Source: Scandinavium goeteborgense (GTDB taxonomy: Bacteria; Pseudomonadota; Gammaproteobacteria; Enterobacterales; Enterobacteriaceae). Taken from it: a stretch of DNA of 64,000 nt. The notes under the pieces were generated by a model. It saw only the letters and a program-made list of their open reading frames with translations. It did not search any database and was not told the DNA's origin. Positions 8,265-19,471 of the stretch are shown here, in pieces (position 1 is the stretch's first letter; the number at the start of each line of letters is the position of its first letter). The DNA lies in NCBI RefSeq assembly GCF_003935895.2, contig NZ_CP054058.1, forward strand, positions 1,736,001 to 1,800,000. Reading direction: 5' to 3'. The position numbers and the translations under genes are program-made.

Positions 8265-9851
8265 ATGAAAACACGTAAAATCGGATTAGCAAATTATCTT
8301 GCCTATGGCTCGGGAGATTTTCTCGGCGCAGGAACCACCGCGCTCACCGCCGCCTGGCTTTTATACTTCTACACCACCTTCTGCGGACTCTCTCCGATTG
8401 AAGCCACCTTTATCTTCGCTGCGGCAAGGGTGGCCGATGCTGTTGTCAGCCCACTGATGGGTTTCCTGACGGACAACTTCGGTTCAACCTGGCTGGGCAA
8501 GCGCTTTGGCCGTCGCAAATTCTTCATCATGTTGGGGATCCCGTGCGTGTTCAGCTACTCCTTTATGTGGGTTGGCGACATGGGATTCTGGTACTACCTG
8601 CTGACCTATCTGCTGTTTGATATCGTCTACACCATGATTCTGGTGCCGTACGAAACGCTGGTGCCGGAAATGACCGACGATTTCAAACAGAAGACCAAAT
8701 TCTCCGGCGCGCGTATCGCCATGGCGCAGATGTCGGCGATCCTCGCTTCTTTCTTGCCCGGCGTGTTGCTGAGTCATTTCGGTAAGGACAACGCCGTTTC
8801 CTTTTTCTACGCAAGCCTGGTGTTCTCGGTCCTGTGCGCATTAATGCTGACCTTCGTTTGGTTCTTCACCTGGGAACGTCCGCGTGAAAACTGGAGCGAA
8901 GCCGCTCTGCGTGCTGAAGAAGAGAAGAAACAGCTGACACTGGCGCAGAGTCTTAATCGGCTGATAATCGAACTGAGTTCGACGCTGCGTATCAAGATAT
9001 TCCGCCAGCATTTGGGCATGTACCTCGGCGGTTACATTGCACAGGACGTGTTCAACGCGGTGTTCACCTATTACGTGGTGTTCGTGCTGATGCAGGAAGC
9101 CTCATTTGCCTCAAACCTGATGGGCACGATGGCGATATTTCAGTTCATCGCGGTGATTGCGATGATGCCGCTGTGCATTCGCTTCGGACCTGCGCCGTCG
9201 TACCGGGTAGTGGTGGTGCTGTTTGGCCTGAGTTCAATTTCGTATGCGCTGCTCTACTACGCGGGCTTAAGCGATATCTGGAGTCTGATGCTTCTGTTAT
9301 CTGCCGTCGCGGGACTGGGGCGTGGTGGTATCAACTATGTGCCGTGGAACACGTATACCTACATCGCCGATGTGGACGAAGTGATCACCGGGCAACGCCG
9401 GGAAGGGATTTTTGCCGGGATCATGACCCTGACGCGCAAGGCGTCTCAGGCAGGGGCGGTGATGCTGGTCGGAATTATTATGCAGATGTCCGGTTTTGTC
9501 TCCGGGCAGAAAATCCAGCCTGAAGAAGTCAGCCATACCATTCTGCTTATTCTTAGCGTCGGGACGGTTGTGGTGTTGATCTGCGGGTTCCTGGTTTCGC
9601 TGCGCTTCAAGCTCAATCTGCAAACCCATAGCATTCTGCGTGACGAGACCGCCAAAATGCGCGCATCCGGACACGCGTTTGCCGAGGCAGCGACGCCAGA
9701 GGCAAAAGCCACCGTGGAAATGCTCGCCGGTATGCCGTTCGAGACGCTGTGGGGCAACAACAATATCGGTTATCTGAATCGCAATAAGCCAGCGGCACCC
9801 CCGCTGAAGCAGGATGCACCACTGAATACGACGTATAACGGAGGTTTATGA
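8265..9851 (+). CDS. GPH-family sugar symporter, probable oligo(rhamno)galacturonide transporter
   Basis: 528-residue inner-membrane transporter of the glycoside-pentoside-hexuronide:cation symporter family (relatives MelB, YicJ, RhiT/TogT). It has about twelve hydrophobic segments and opens KIGLANYLAYGSGDF. The family signature between helices 2 and 3 is ADAVVSPLMGFLTDNF plus GKRFGRRKFF. A central cytoplasmic loop (ENWSEAALRAEEEKK) and a hydrophilic tail of about 70 residues follow. The next gene, a GH105 hydrolase, starts 1 nt after this stop, as in the rhiT-rhiN pair of Dickeya, so the likely cargo is an unsaturated galacturonide or rhamnogalacturonide. Substrate is inference; family is firm. 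Confidence 0.82.
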   Translation: MKTRKIGLANYLAYGSGDFLGAGTTALTAAWLLYFYTTFCGLSPIEATFIFAAARVADAVVSPLMGFLTDNFGSTWLGKRFGRRKFFIMLGIPCVFSYSFMWVGDMGFWYYLLTYLLFDIVYTMILVPYETLVPEMTDDFKQKTKFSGARIAMAQMSAILASFLPGVLLSHFGKDNAVSFFYASLVFSVLCALMLTFVWFFTWERPRENWSEAALRAEEEKKQLTLAQSLNRLIIELSSTLRIKIFRQHLGMYLGGYIAQDVFNAVFTYYVVFVLMQEASFASNLMGTMAIFQFIAVIAMMPLCIRFGPAPSYRVVVVLFGLSSISYALLYYAGLSDIWSLMLLLSAVAGLGRGGINYVPWNTYTYIADVDEVITGQRREGIFAGIMTLTRKASQAGAVMLVGIIMQMSGFVSGQKIQPEEVSHTILLILSVGTVVVLICGFLVSLRFKLNLQTHSILRDETAKMRASGHAFAEAATPEAKATVEMLAGMPFETLWGNNNIGYLNRNKPAAPPLKQDAPLNTTYNGGL

Positions 9852-9852
9852 A

Positions 9853-10992
9853 ATGAAAGTCTGGCCTGTCAAACATAGCCCATTACTGTGTCAACCGGAG
9901 CGCTTCATCGCCCGGGACGAACTGAAAGCGTTGATCCAGAAAGTGACGCACAATCTGGTCAATATCAAGGATCAGAGTGGAGAATTCCTGCTGCGGCTGG
10001 ACGACGGGCGCGTGATTGATACTAAAGGATGGGCGGGCTGGGAGTGGACGCACGGCGTGGGGCTGTACGGCATTCACCAGTATTTCCAGCAGACCGGTGA
10101 TGTTCAAATGCGCGACATCATTGATGGCTGGTTTGCCGACCGCTTTGCCGAAGGGGCGACCACCAAAAATGTGAACACCATGGCGCCGTTCCTGACTCTG
10201 GCGTATCGCTACGAAGAAACGCGTAACCCGGAATATCTGCCGTGGCTCGAAAGCTGGGCGGAGTGGGCGATGCACGACATGCCGCGCACGGAACACGGCG
10301 GGATGCAGCACATCACGCTGGCGGAAGAGAACCATCAGCAGATGTGGGACGATACGCTGATGATGACCGTAATGCCGTTGGCGAAAATCGGCAAGCTGCT
10401 CGACCGCCCTGAATACGTGGAAGAGGCGATTTATCAGTTCCTGCTACACGTGCAGAACCTGATGGACCGTCAGACCGGATTGTGGTTCCACGGCTGGAAT
10501 TACGAAGGCAATCATAACTTTGCTAATGCACGTTGGGCACGCGGCAATAGCTGGCTGACTATCGTAATTCCGGATTTCCTCGAGCTGGTGGACCTGCCGG
10601 AGAACAACGCCGTGCGCCGCTATCTGGTGCAGGTGCTGAACGCACAGGTTGCCGCGCTGGCAAAATGTCAGGACGACAGCGGCCTGTGGCACACGCTGCT
10701 GGATGACCCGCACTCCTATCTGGAAGCCTCGGCTACCGCCGGTTTTGCCTACGGCATTCTGAAAGCGGTACGCAAACGCTACGTTGCAGCAGATTATGCA
10801 GAAGTGGCGGAGAAAGCGATTCAGGGCATTGTGGCAAATATCTCGCCGGAAGGAGAGCTGCTGCAAACGTCGTTTGGCACTGGCATGGGCAGTAATCTGG
10901 AGTTCTACCGCCTGATACCGCTGACCTCAATGCCTTATGGCCAGGCGATGGCGATCCTCTGTTTAACGGAATATTTGCGGAAATACTTCTAA
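9853..10992 (+). CDS. GH105 unsaturated glycuronyl (rhamnogalacturonyl) hydrolase
   Basis: 379-residue cytoplasmic enzyme of the YteR/RhiN family. These enzymes remove the 4,5-unsaturated uronic acid that lyases leave at the non-reducing end of pectic oligosaccharides. No signal peptide is seen. An alpha/alpha-barrel is indicated by helical repeats. Family hallmarks are WEWTHGVGLYG (63-73), WDDTLMM (165-171, with the probable catalytic Asp), WFHGW (211-215) and WARGNSW (228-234). GGAGG stands 8 nt before the ATG, inside the transporter's 3' end, so the two genes form one operon. No pectate or rhamnogalacturonan lyase is encoded in the window, so the oligosaccharide would have to come from elsewhere. 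Confidence 0.87.
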   Translation: MKVWPVKHSPLLCQPERFIARDELKALIQKVTHNLVNIKDQSGEFLLRLDDGRVIDTKGWAGWEWTHGVGLYGIHQYFQQTGDVQMRDIIDGWFADRFAEGATTKNVNTMAPFLTLAYRYEETRNPEYLPWLESWAEWAMHDMPRTEHGGMQHITLAEENHQQMWDDTLMMTVMPLAKIGKLLDRPEYVEEAIYQFLLHVQNLMDRQTGLWFHGWNYEGNHNFANARWARGNSWLTIVIPDFLELVDLPENNAVRRYLVQVLNAQVAALAKCQDDSGLWHTLLDDPHSYLEASATAGFAYGILKAVRKRYVAADYAEVAEKAIQGIVANISPEGELLQTSFGTGMGSNLEFYRLIPLTSMPYGQAMAILCLTEYLRKYF

Positions 10993-11001
10993 GTGAATCC
11001 G

Positions 11002-11025
11002 ACAGGCCTGGTTGACCAGGCCTGT
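11002..11025 (+). terminator. Strong hairpin downstream of the GH105 gene
   Basis: Perfect 10-bp stem (ACAGGCCTGG / CCAGGCCTGT) with a TTGA loop, starting 10 nt after the GH105 stop. There is no T-run, so it may stabilise the 3' end rather than terminate efficiently. Confidence 0.5.
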
Positions 11026-11158
11026 AAACTCCAGCTAAATCAACCCTGCCGGCAGTAATGGCATTACCGTTCAAATTTAATAATAAATAAATGACGTAAA
11101 GTGCAGCGCAATTCATTATGCTGCCGCATCGTAGTTTGCCCCCCACCAGGATCATCCC

Positions 11159-11950
11159 TTGTCCATTTCGCCCTTGTCCCGCATCGCCGCCAGCAGTCTG
11201 GTGGAGCCCGGGGCTGTTATCGGTGCGTACGTCAGCATTGGCCCGTTTTGTGTAATTTCTTCAGGCGTTGTGATCGGCGAAGGCACCGTTGTCGGGGCTT
11301 TTTCGGTGATTAACGGGCTGACCACGATTGGTCGCGACAATACCTTCGGCCAGTACGCTTCTATCGGTGAAAGCAATCAGGATCTCAAATACGCGAATGA
11401 ACCCACGACGGTCGTTATCGGCGATCGAAATCAGATAGGCAAAAATGCCACGATTCATCGGGGGACCGTGCAAGGGCTGAGTACCACCGTTATTGGTGAT
11501 GACAATCGGTTTCTCAACGGCGTGCATATCGGCCACGATTGTGTGGTGGGTAACGGGACAATGATTGGCGACAATAGCGGACTTGCCGGCCATGTTGTGC
11601 TGGATGATGGTGCTCAGGTTGGCTTTATGTGTGCCATCCATCAGTTCTGTTTGCTGGGCAGTGGCGCCAGCATCGTTGACCAGTCCGGGGTCGTTCAGGA
11701 TGTGCCGCCGTTTGTGACCGCGGGCGGAAATCATGCGGTTCCGTTGGGCGTGAACGAAGCGTCCAGCGTGTTCCAGGCGTTAAACAAAGAGCAGCAGAAT
11801 CTCATTCATGAGCTGTATCAGTGTGTCTACAAGCAGGCGCTGGCAATTGATGAAGTGAAAAAGATGCTAAAAATCCAGGAAAGTGATTTCCCGGTGATTG
11901 GGATTTTTGACAGGTTCTTTGCGCGTTCTGCGCGGGGAATTGTTCGTTAA
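11159..11950 (+). CDS. LpxA paralogue (UDP-GlcNAc O-acyltransferase-like, left-handed beta-helix)
   Basis: 263 residues, about the length of LpxA (262), the enzyme that puts the first acyl chain on UDP-GlcNAc in lipid A synthesis. The start is TTG with AGGA 7 nt upstream; no in-frame ATG exists nearby. Hexapeptide repeats run through residues 10-190, followed by the helical C-domain ending FFARSARGIVR. The UDP-GlcNAc-binding NQDLKY (Asp75) and all active-site histidines (His123, His126 = E. coli His125, His145, His161) are kept. The acyl-chain ruler position, E. coli Gly173, is Asp174 here, with its flanks changed too. It is not in the lpxD-fabZ-lpxA-lpxB cluster, so this is a second copy with probably altered substrate. 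Confidence 0.85.
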   Translation: MSISPLSRIAASSLVEPGAVIGAYVSIGPFCVISSGVVIGEGTVVGAFSVINGLTTIGRDNTFGQYASIGESNQDLKYANEPTTVVIGDRNQIGKNATIHRGTVQGLSTTVIGDDNRFLNGVHIGHDCVVGNGTMIGDNSGLAGHVVLDDGAQVGFMCAIHQFCLLGSGASIVDQSGVVQDVPPFVTAGGNHAVPLGVNEASSVFQALNKEQQNLIHELYQCVYKQALAIDEVKKMLKIQESDFPVIGIFDRFFARSARGIVR

Positions 11951-11961
11951 TGCGAGTTGAG

Positions 11962-11990
11962 AAGGCTCGTCACCGAGAGTGACGAGCCTT
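11962..11990. terminator. Bidirectional terminator, LpxA paralogue / argS
   Basis: 12-bp perfect stem AAGGCTCGTCAC / GTGACGAGCCTT with loop CGAGA, between the convergent stops of the LpxA-like gene (11950) and argS (11997). Confidence 0.8.
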
Positions 11991-11996
11991 TTGTGA

Positions 11997-13730
11997 TTAC
12001 ATACGCTCTACGGTTTCAATCCCAAGCATATCCAGACCCAGTTTCAGCGTCTTCGAGGTCAGCAGCGCCAGTTTCAGGCGACTGTTGCGAATCTCTTCGC
12101 TTTCGGCGCTCAGAATAGGGCAGTGCTCGTAGAAGCCGGAGAACAGGCCCGCGAGGTCGTACAGGTACGAACACATCACGTGCGGCGTGCCTTCACGTGC
12201 AACCACGTTTACGGTTTCTTCGAACTGCAGCAGACGCGCTGCCAGCTGGGCTTCGCGATCTTCATTAATCACCACCGGCGCATTGACTATAGCGTTCTCT
12301 TCCAGACCGGCTTTGCGGAACACGGACAGCACGCGGGTATATGCATATTGCATATACGGCGCGGTGTTGCCTTCAAACGCCAGCATGTTGTCCCAGTCGA
12401 ATACGTAGTCGGTGGTACGGTTCTTGGAGAGATCCGCGTATTTCACCGCACCGATACCCACGGTATTGGCCAGTTTTTCCAGCTCGTCGGCAGGCATGTC
12501 CGGGTTCTTTTCTGCCACCAGACGACGGGCGCGTTCCAGCGCTTCATCCAGCAGGTCAGACAGTTTCACGGTGCCACCGGCGCGAGTTTTGAACGGCTTG
12601 CCGTCTTTACCCAGCATCATGCCGAACATATGGTGTTCCAGCGGAACCGAATCAGGCACGTAACCGGCCTTACGCACGATGGTCCACGCCTGCATCAGGT
12701 GCTGGTGTTGACGGGAGTCGATGTAATAGAGCACGCGGTCGGCGCACAGGGTTTCGAAACGGTATTTCGCGCAGGCGATATCGGTCGTGGTGTAGAGGTA
12801 GCCGCCATCCTTTTTCTGGATGATGACGCCCATCGGTTCGCCGTCCTTGTTTTTGTACTCATCAAGGAACACCACGGTTGCGCCTTCGCTCTCGGTCGCC
12901 AGACCCTGATCTTTCAGGTCTGCCACGATGCCCGGCAGCATCGGGTTGTACAGGCTTTCACCCATAACGTCGTCGCGGGTCAGGGTGACATTCAGACGGT
13001 CGTAAGTAATCTGGTTTTGTTCCATGGTGATGTCGACCAGCTTGCGCCACATCTCGAGGAAGTACGGGTCGCCGCCCTGCAGTTTCACCACGTAGCTACG
13101 TGCGCGCTCGGCGAAGGCTGCGTCTTCGTCGTAATGCTGTTTCGCCTGGCGATAGAAACCTTCGAGGTCTGCCAGCGCCATTTCACCGGTGTTTTCCTGC
13201 TGCTGTTTTTCCAGATACGCAATCAGCATCCCGAACTGGGTACCCCAGTCACCGACGTGGTTCGCGCGGATAACTTTATGGCCCAGGAATTCCTGGGTAC
13301 GCACCGCGGCATCACCAATGATGGTGGAACGCAGGTGGCCGACGTGCATCTCTTTCGCCACGTTTGGCGCGGAGTAATCGATAACGATAGTTTGCGCTTC
13401 AGGCTGCGCGACGCCGAGACGGTCAGATTTCAGCGCATCGTTCACGCCCTGCGCCAGAAACGCCGGGTCGAGGAAGATATTGATAAAGCCAGGACCGGCG
13501 ATTTCGACCTTATTGGCGATGCCGTCGAGGCTGAGATGAGACAGAACCTGCTCTGCGAGTTGTCGCGGCGCCATGCCCAGTTTTTTGGCAACAGCCATCA
13601 CGCCGTTGGCCTGATAGTCACCAAACTGTACTTTTGCTGACTGACGAACCTGCGGTTCGCAATCGGCAGGCGCACCTGCCGCAATCAGGGCCTGACTGAC
13701 TTTTTCTGAGAGAAGAGCCTGAATATTCAC
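11997..13730 (-). CDS. argS: Arginyl-tRNA synthetase
   Basis: 577-residue class I aminoacyl-tRNA synthetase charging tRNA-Arg; same length as E. coli ArgS. The start is GTG with AAGGT upstream. The HIGH-type motif is HVGH at residues 129-132 within [17 protein letters not shown]. As in E. coli, a canonical KMSKS is not evident, and [10 protein letters not shown] takes that position. The N-terminal Add1 domain and C-terminal DALR anticodon-binding domain (ending LGIETVERM) are intact. It is divergent from yecM. Confidence 0.98.
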   Translation of the reverse strand: MNIQALLSEKVSQALIAAGAPADCEPQVRQSAKVQFGDYQANGVMAVAKKLGMAPRQLAEQVLSHLSLDGIANKVEIAGPGFINIFLDPAFLAQGVNDALKSDRLGVAQPEAQTIVIDYSAPNVAKEMHVGHLRSTIIGDAAVRTQEFLGHKVIRANHVGDWGTQFGMLIAYLEKQQQENTGEMALADLEGFYRQAKQHYDEDAAFAERARSYVVKLQGGDPYFLEMWRKLVDITMEQNQITYDRLNVTLTRDDVMGESLYNPMLPGIVADLKDQGLATESEGATVVFLDEYKNKDGEPMGVIIQKKDGGYLYTTTDIACAKYRFETLCADRVLYYIDSRQHQHLMQAWTIVRKAGYVPDSVPLEHHMFGMMLGKDGKPFKTRAGGTVKLSDLLDEALERARRLVAEKNPDMPADELEKLANTVGIGAVKYADLSKNRTTDYVFDWDNMLAFEGNTAPYMQYAYTRVLSVFRKAGLEENAIVNAPVVINEDREAQLAARLLQFEETVNVVAREGTPHVMCSYLYDLAGLFSGFYEHCPILSAESEEIRNSRLKLALLTSKTLKLGLDMLGIETVERM

Positions 13731-13919
13731 CGGAATACCTTACGTTTATGGCGCTGTACGTTTGCCGGAACAACGCCGAATTGGGGACAAATTAAGCCGG
13801 TCAGTATACTGCATTTGCGGCGGCCCGTCAGCCCTGGAGCGGCGCGTTAATCAGCAGTTGGTTGTACCGGGCCAACAGGGTAAATTAACGGCCTGCAAAA
13901 ACCGGACTGAGGGCGAAAC

Positions 13920-14492
13920 GTGAACTGGAAAACTATCGAAGCATTACAGGATATAGAGGCGGATCTGCCGCGTTTTACGCACGCGCTGACGGACCTTGCT
14001 GACCATCTGGGTCTGCACATTGCCCCGCTGAATGCCGATCATATTTCCCTGCGCTGCCACCAGAATGCCACCGCAGAGCGCTGGCGCAGCGGGTTAGAGC
14101 AGTGCGGCGAACTGCTGTCGGAAAACATCATTAACGGTCGTCCAATTTGCCTGTTCAAACTGCATGAACCGGTGTGCGTCGCGCACTGGCAATTCAGCGT
14201 GGTGGAGCTGCCGTGGCCGGGTGAAAAACGTTACCCGCACGAAGGCTGGGAACATATTGAAATCGTTCTGCCGGGCGACCCTGAAACGCTGAATGCCCGC
14301 GCGCTGGCGCTGCTGTCCGACGACGGATTAAGCCAGCCGGGGATATTCGTCAAAACCAGTTCGCCAAAAGGCGAGCGCGAACGTCTGCCTAACCCGACGC
14401 TGGCGGTCACTGACGGCAAGGTCACGATTAAATTTCACCCCTGGACTATCGAAGACATTGTGGCGAGCGAAGCAGGCGACGCGACAATGTGA
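13920..14492 (+). CDS. yecM: Conserved protein YecM
   Basis: 190-residue cytoplasmic protein, YecM family, with a vicinal-oxygen-chelate/glyoxalase-like fold and unknown substrate. The start is GTG (NWKTIEALQDIEADLPRF) preceded by GAGGGCG. Conserved motifs include ADHISLRCHQNATAERW, GRPICLFKLHEPV and ELPWPGEKRYPHEGWEHIE, whose His and Glu are plausible metal ligands. It sits between argS and cutC as in E. coli. Function is not established. Confidence 0.92.
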   Translation: MNWKTIEALQDIEADLPRFTHALTDLADHLGLHIAPLNADHISLRCHQNATAERWRSGLEQCGELLSENIINGRPICLFKLHEPVCVAHWQFSVVELPWPGEKRYPHEGWEHIEIVLPGDPETLNARALALLSDDGLSQPGIFVKTSSPKGERERLPNPTLAVTDGKVTIKFHPWTIEDIVASEAGDATM

Positions 14493-14558
14493 GCTTACTC
14501 GGGATCTGCGTTTTGAGACTGTGTCATGATGACGCACCCGAACGAAAAGGAGAAGGTA

Positions 14559-15302
14559 ATGGCTTTGTTGGAAGTGTGCTGTTACAGCATGGAGTGTGCG
14601 CGTGAGGCGCAGGAAAGAGGCGCTGACCGAATTGAACTGTGCGCCGCACCGCTGGAAGGCGGCTTAACGCCTTCAATTGGCGTACTGAAAACGACGCGCC
14701 AGCAGGTAACTATCCCGGTGCATCCGATCATTCGCCCACGCGGCGGAGATTTTTGCTACACCGACGGTGAGTTTGCCGCGATGCTGGACGATGTGCACAC
14801 GGTGCGTGAACTCGGTTTTCCGGGGCTGGTAATCGGTATTCTCGATGCCCATGGTCAGGTCGATATGCCACGGATGCGTGAAATCATGGCCGCTGCCGGT
14901 CCGCTTGCCGTCACGTTTCACCGGGCGTTTGATATGTGCGTCAATCCGCAGCAGGCCTTTGATAATCTCGCAGAACTGGGTGTGGCGCGCATTCTGACAT
15001 CCGGCCAACAGCAGACGGCGGAAAAAGGTCTTTCACTTCTTGGGGAACTAATTACCCGAGGTGATGTTCCAATCATTATGGCCGGAGCAGGCGTGCGAGC
15101 GAACAACCTGGCGTTGTTCCTCGATGCAGGCGTAAAAGAGCTTCACAGCTCAGCCGGACACTGGGTTCCGTCGGTGATGCAATACCGAAACCCGGGGCTG
15201 TCGATGTCGACCGACCCGACGGCAGACGAATACTCACGATACGCCGTGAATGGCGAATCGGTAGCGGAGATGAAGGCGATAGTTGACCGTTACAGCAAAT
15301 AG
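14559..15302 (+). CDS. cutC: CutC family protein
   Basis: 247-residue TIM-barrel protein historically linked to copper homeostasis; the actual biochemical role in enterobacteria is unsettled. I start it at ATG 14559, which follows AAGGAGAAGG and gives [14 protein letters not shown] as in E. coli. An in-frame ATG at 14526 would add 11 poorly conserved residues. Family motifs are [40 protein letters not shown] and [13 protein letters not shown] strong terminator follows. In E. coli torYZ come next; here an ERIC repeat does. Confidence 0.95.
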   Translation: MALLEVCCYSMECAREAQERGADRIELCAAPLEGGLTPSIGVLKTTRQQVTIPVHPIIRPRGGDFCYTDGEFAAMLDDVHTVRELGFPGLVIGILDAHGQVDMPRMREIMAAAGPLAVTFHRAFDMCVNPQQAFDNLAELGVARILTSGQQQTAEKGLSLLGELITRGDVPIIMAGAGVRANNLALFLDAGVKELHSSAGHWVPSVMQYRNPGLSMSTDPTADEYSRYAVNGESVAEMKAIVDRYSK

Positions 15303-15350
15303 CGTTTTTTACCGTGCATCATGTCGCCCAATGTGATGCGTATTTGTACC

Positions 15351-15384
15351 AGGCCCCTGCCATTAACAGGGGCCTCTTTTTTTT
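15351..15384 (+). terminator. cutC rho-independent terminator
   Basis: 9-bp stem AGGCCCCTG / CAGGGGCCT, loop CCATTAA, then C and a run of eight T; about 50 bp after cutC. Confidence 0.9.
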
Positions 15385-15505
15385 ATCCTTCCTATTTCAG
15401 GCCGCAGCGGTGTTGGCTGCCTCGCTCACCCCGGTCACTTACTCGTGTAAGCTCCCGGGGATTCGCTGCGTTGCCGCCTTGCTGCAACCTGAAATAGTTT
15501 GGATA
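15384..15505. repeat. ERIC element (enterobacterial repetitive intergenic consensus)
   Basis: About 122-bp imperfect palindrome. Its centre carries the two stretches used as ERIC landmarks: CGCTCACCCCGGTCACTTAC and GTGTAAGCTCCCGGGGATTC, each one or two bases off consensus. The ends TATCC...CTATTTCAGG and CCTGAAATAG...GGATA are inverted copies (about 15 of 18 matching). It lies between the cutC terminator and the end of cmoB, so its transcript could fold at the 3' end of cmoB mRNA. Confidence 0.92.
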
Positions 15506-15530
15506 AACAGTGCCATTTTGACAAAGACAC

Positions 15531-17679
<2,149 letters not shown>

Positions 17680-17697
17680 ACAAACTCCCTTTTATGC

Positions 17698-17758
17698 CCG
17701 TCATACGTCAAGTTGCACACAGGCTTGCCGCCTTCCTGCAACACGTATTATGTAGAGC
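17698..17758. repeat. Internally deleted ERIC-like remnant
   Basis: The segment TTGCCGCCTTCCTGCAAC is almost identical to the right arm of the full ERIC at 15384-15505. A GTTGCA left-arm end lies only about 14 bp upstream, so the core of about 60-70 bp is missing. It is in the yecN-yecE gap, upstream of yecN. Confidence 0.6.
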
Positions 17759-17799
17759 ATGGACCTGCAGATGACACTGACTCTGCGAGGAAGGATAAC

Positions 17800-18663
17800 T
17801 CAAAAAAGCGAATTTTGCTGTGGGATAGCAGGCGCGGGGCCAATCTCGGGCAGGACGTCACGCAGACTGTTCCACAGCGTGTCGACCAGCTCAGGCGCCT
17901 GGGCGATGTCCGGCGTATGCAGGAAAAGGAAAGGGGTGGTGGTCTGTGACCATTTCGGCAGGGCTTTAAGCCAGACGGCAAAAAATTCACGATTCTGCGC
18001 CATGTTATCGCTGCCGATAAACCGTACCATCGGGTGACTGGCCGTGATGACGGCGTGCACCGGCACTTTCGGTTTTTTACGCTGGGCGTCAATGACCGCT
18101 TCGCTGTGCGCAATGGCGCTGTGTACCGGGCGACTGTCGAGGATTACGCGATTCACACCGCGCTCATGCAGCCCGCGATTAAACTGTAACTCCGCGTCAC
18201 CCTTGTCGAAAAAGAGGGGATGACGCACTTCGACGCCGTAGGAAAACGCCTCGGGTAAACCGTCGAGAAAGTGCCACAGCGCGGGCAAATCGGCTGGCGA
18301 AAAAGTGGCGGGGAGCTGCAGCCAGTATTGACCGATGCGCTGATCCAGCGGAGCCATTCGGCTGAAAAACTCGGCGGTGAGATCGTCGCAGTGGCGAAGC
18401 GCTGCCTGATGGCTGATGGTCGACGGGAATTTAAAACAGAAACGAAAATCATCGGTGGTCTGCGCATGCCAGCGCTGAACGATTTCGGCGCGGGGCAGGG
18501 CGTACAGCGTGGTATTACCCTCCACGCAGTTAAAGTGGCGGGCATATTCTTCAAGACCGGTAATGCCAAGACGCACCCACTTGGGGTGCGACCATTGCGG
18601 CAATCCTATATAAACTCGTCGCTTTTCGCCTGCCTGCAACGCGAAATGCTTAGCGTCTGTCAT
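17800..18663 (-). CDS. yecE: DUF72 family protein YecE
   Basis: 287-residue cytoplasmic TIM-barrel-like protein of the DUF72 family; function unknown. Start chosen at ATG 18663 because it overlaps the yecD stop as ATGA. The E. coli annotation begins about 15 residues later, at the [13 protein letters not shown] motif. Other conserved motifs are [47 protein letters not shown] and [14 protein letters not shown]. The end [10 protein letters not shown] matches the E. coli protein. Confidence 0.94.
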   Translation of the reverse strand: MTDAKHFALQAGEKRRVYIGLPQWSHPKWVRLGITGLEEYARHFNCVEGNTTLYALPRAEIVQRWHAQTTDDFRFCFKFPSTISHQAALRHCDDLTAEFFSRMAPLDQRIGQYWLQLPATFSPADLPALWHFLDGLPEAFSYGVEVRHPLFFDKGDAELQFNRGLHERGVNRVILDSRPVHSAIAHSEAVIDAQRKKPKVPVHAVITASHPMVRFIGSDNMAQNREFFAVWLKALPKWSQTTTPFLFLHTPDIAQAPELVDTLWNSLRDVLPEIGPAPAIPQQNSLF

Positions 18664-19226
18664 AGCGCAGCGAGGATTTCCTCAGTGCTGCGAATGCGGG
18701 CGATGCGTGGGAAGATGTTGGTAAAGCTGCCCTGATGCTGTTCTGCATCTGCGGCGCTGCACGCATCTTCGGCGATAACCAGGTTGAAGCCCAGCTCCCA
18801 GGCATTACGTGCAGTGGATTCCACACCGATATTGGTGGCGATGCCGCACAGAATGATGGTGTCTACGCCACGACGACGTAGCTGAAGTTCCAGCTCGGTG
18901 CCGTAAAACGCGCCCCACTGGCGTTTGGTGACTTCAATGTCAGTGTCTTTTTTGCCGAGCGCAGTCGGGTAGGTCATCCAGTTTTCTGGCAGTGTATGCG
19001 CAGGAACCTGAGCATCGACCAGCGTGTTCACCGCGTCGCCGCCGTCAGCTGACCAGCCCACGCGAACCATGACTACTGGTGAACCTTGTTCACGACATTT
19101 GGCCGCTAACTTAGCAGATTTTGTTACCACGTCAGTGGATGTGTGCGGGCCGCCAGCATACGGGAGAATGCCTTCCTGAAGATCGATGACTACCAGTGCT
19201 GTTTTTTTTGCGTTCAGTTCCAACAT
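18660..19226 (-). CDS. yecD: Isochorismatase-family hydrolase YecD
   Basis: 188-residue cytoplasmic cysteine hydrolase-fold protein; the substrate is unknown. Family features are [15 protein letters not shown] near residue 12 (catalytic Asp), the Lys of [10 protein letters not shown], and the nucleophile Cys in [25 protein letters not shown]. It is coupled to yecE by a 4-nt overlap and divergent from aspS. Confidence 0.95.
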   Translation of the reverse strand: MLELNAKKTALVVIDLQEGILPYAGGPHTSTDVVTKSAKLAAKCREQGSPVVMVRVGWSADGGDAVNTLVDAQVPAHTLPENWMTYPTALGKKDTDIEVTKRQWGAFYGTELELQLRRRGVDTIILCGIATNIGVESTARNAWELGFNLVIAEDACSAADAEQHQGSFTNIFPRIARIRSTEEILAAL

Positions 19227-19386
19227 ATTTATCCCCGTTAAATCACATAATTAGGTGGCTAACCATACGCTGAGTTGCGCTGTATGTGCGTCACAATTTT
19301 TGTTAATTTTTGTGAGTACCCGTAATAAGCGTACAGCAAACGTGCGGCCGGTGCGCGACGGTCTTATCGTGGGCGAGAATTTCTAG

Positions 19387-19392
19387 TATAAT
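19387..19392 (+). promoter_or_regulatory. Probable aspS -10 element
   Basis: A consensus TATAAT about 80 bp before the aspS start, with a weak -35 (TTATCG, 19364-19369) 17 bp upstream. The rest of the 245-bp yecD-aspS gap shows no gene. Confidence 0.5.
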
Positions 19393-19471
19393 AGCCCCCT
19401 TTTTTCATCCAGTTGTGACATTCAGATAAAGCTGCGACAAGTGTGCCTGCGGCTAAGTTAAGGGAACTCTC

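Noticed and set aside
12123-13640. 505-codon open frame on the plus strand
   Set aside because: It lies wholly opposite argS. Long antisense frames arise from the codon bias of highly expressed GC-rich genes; no start signal or domain is visible.
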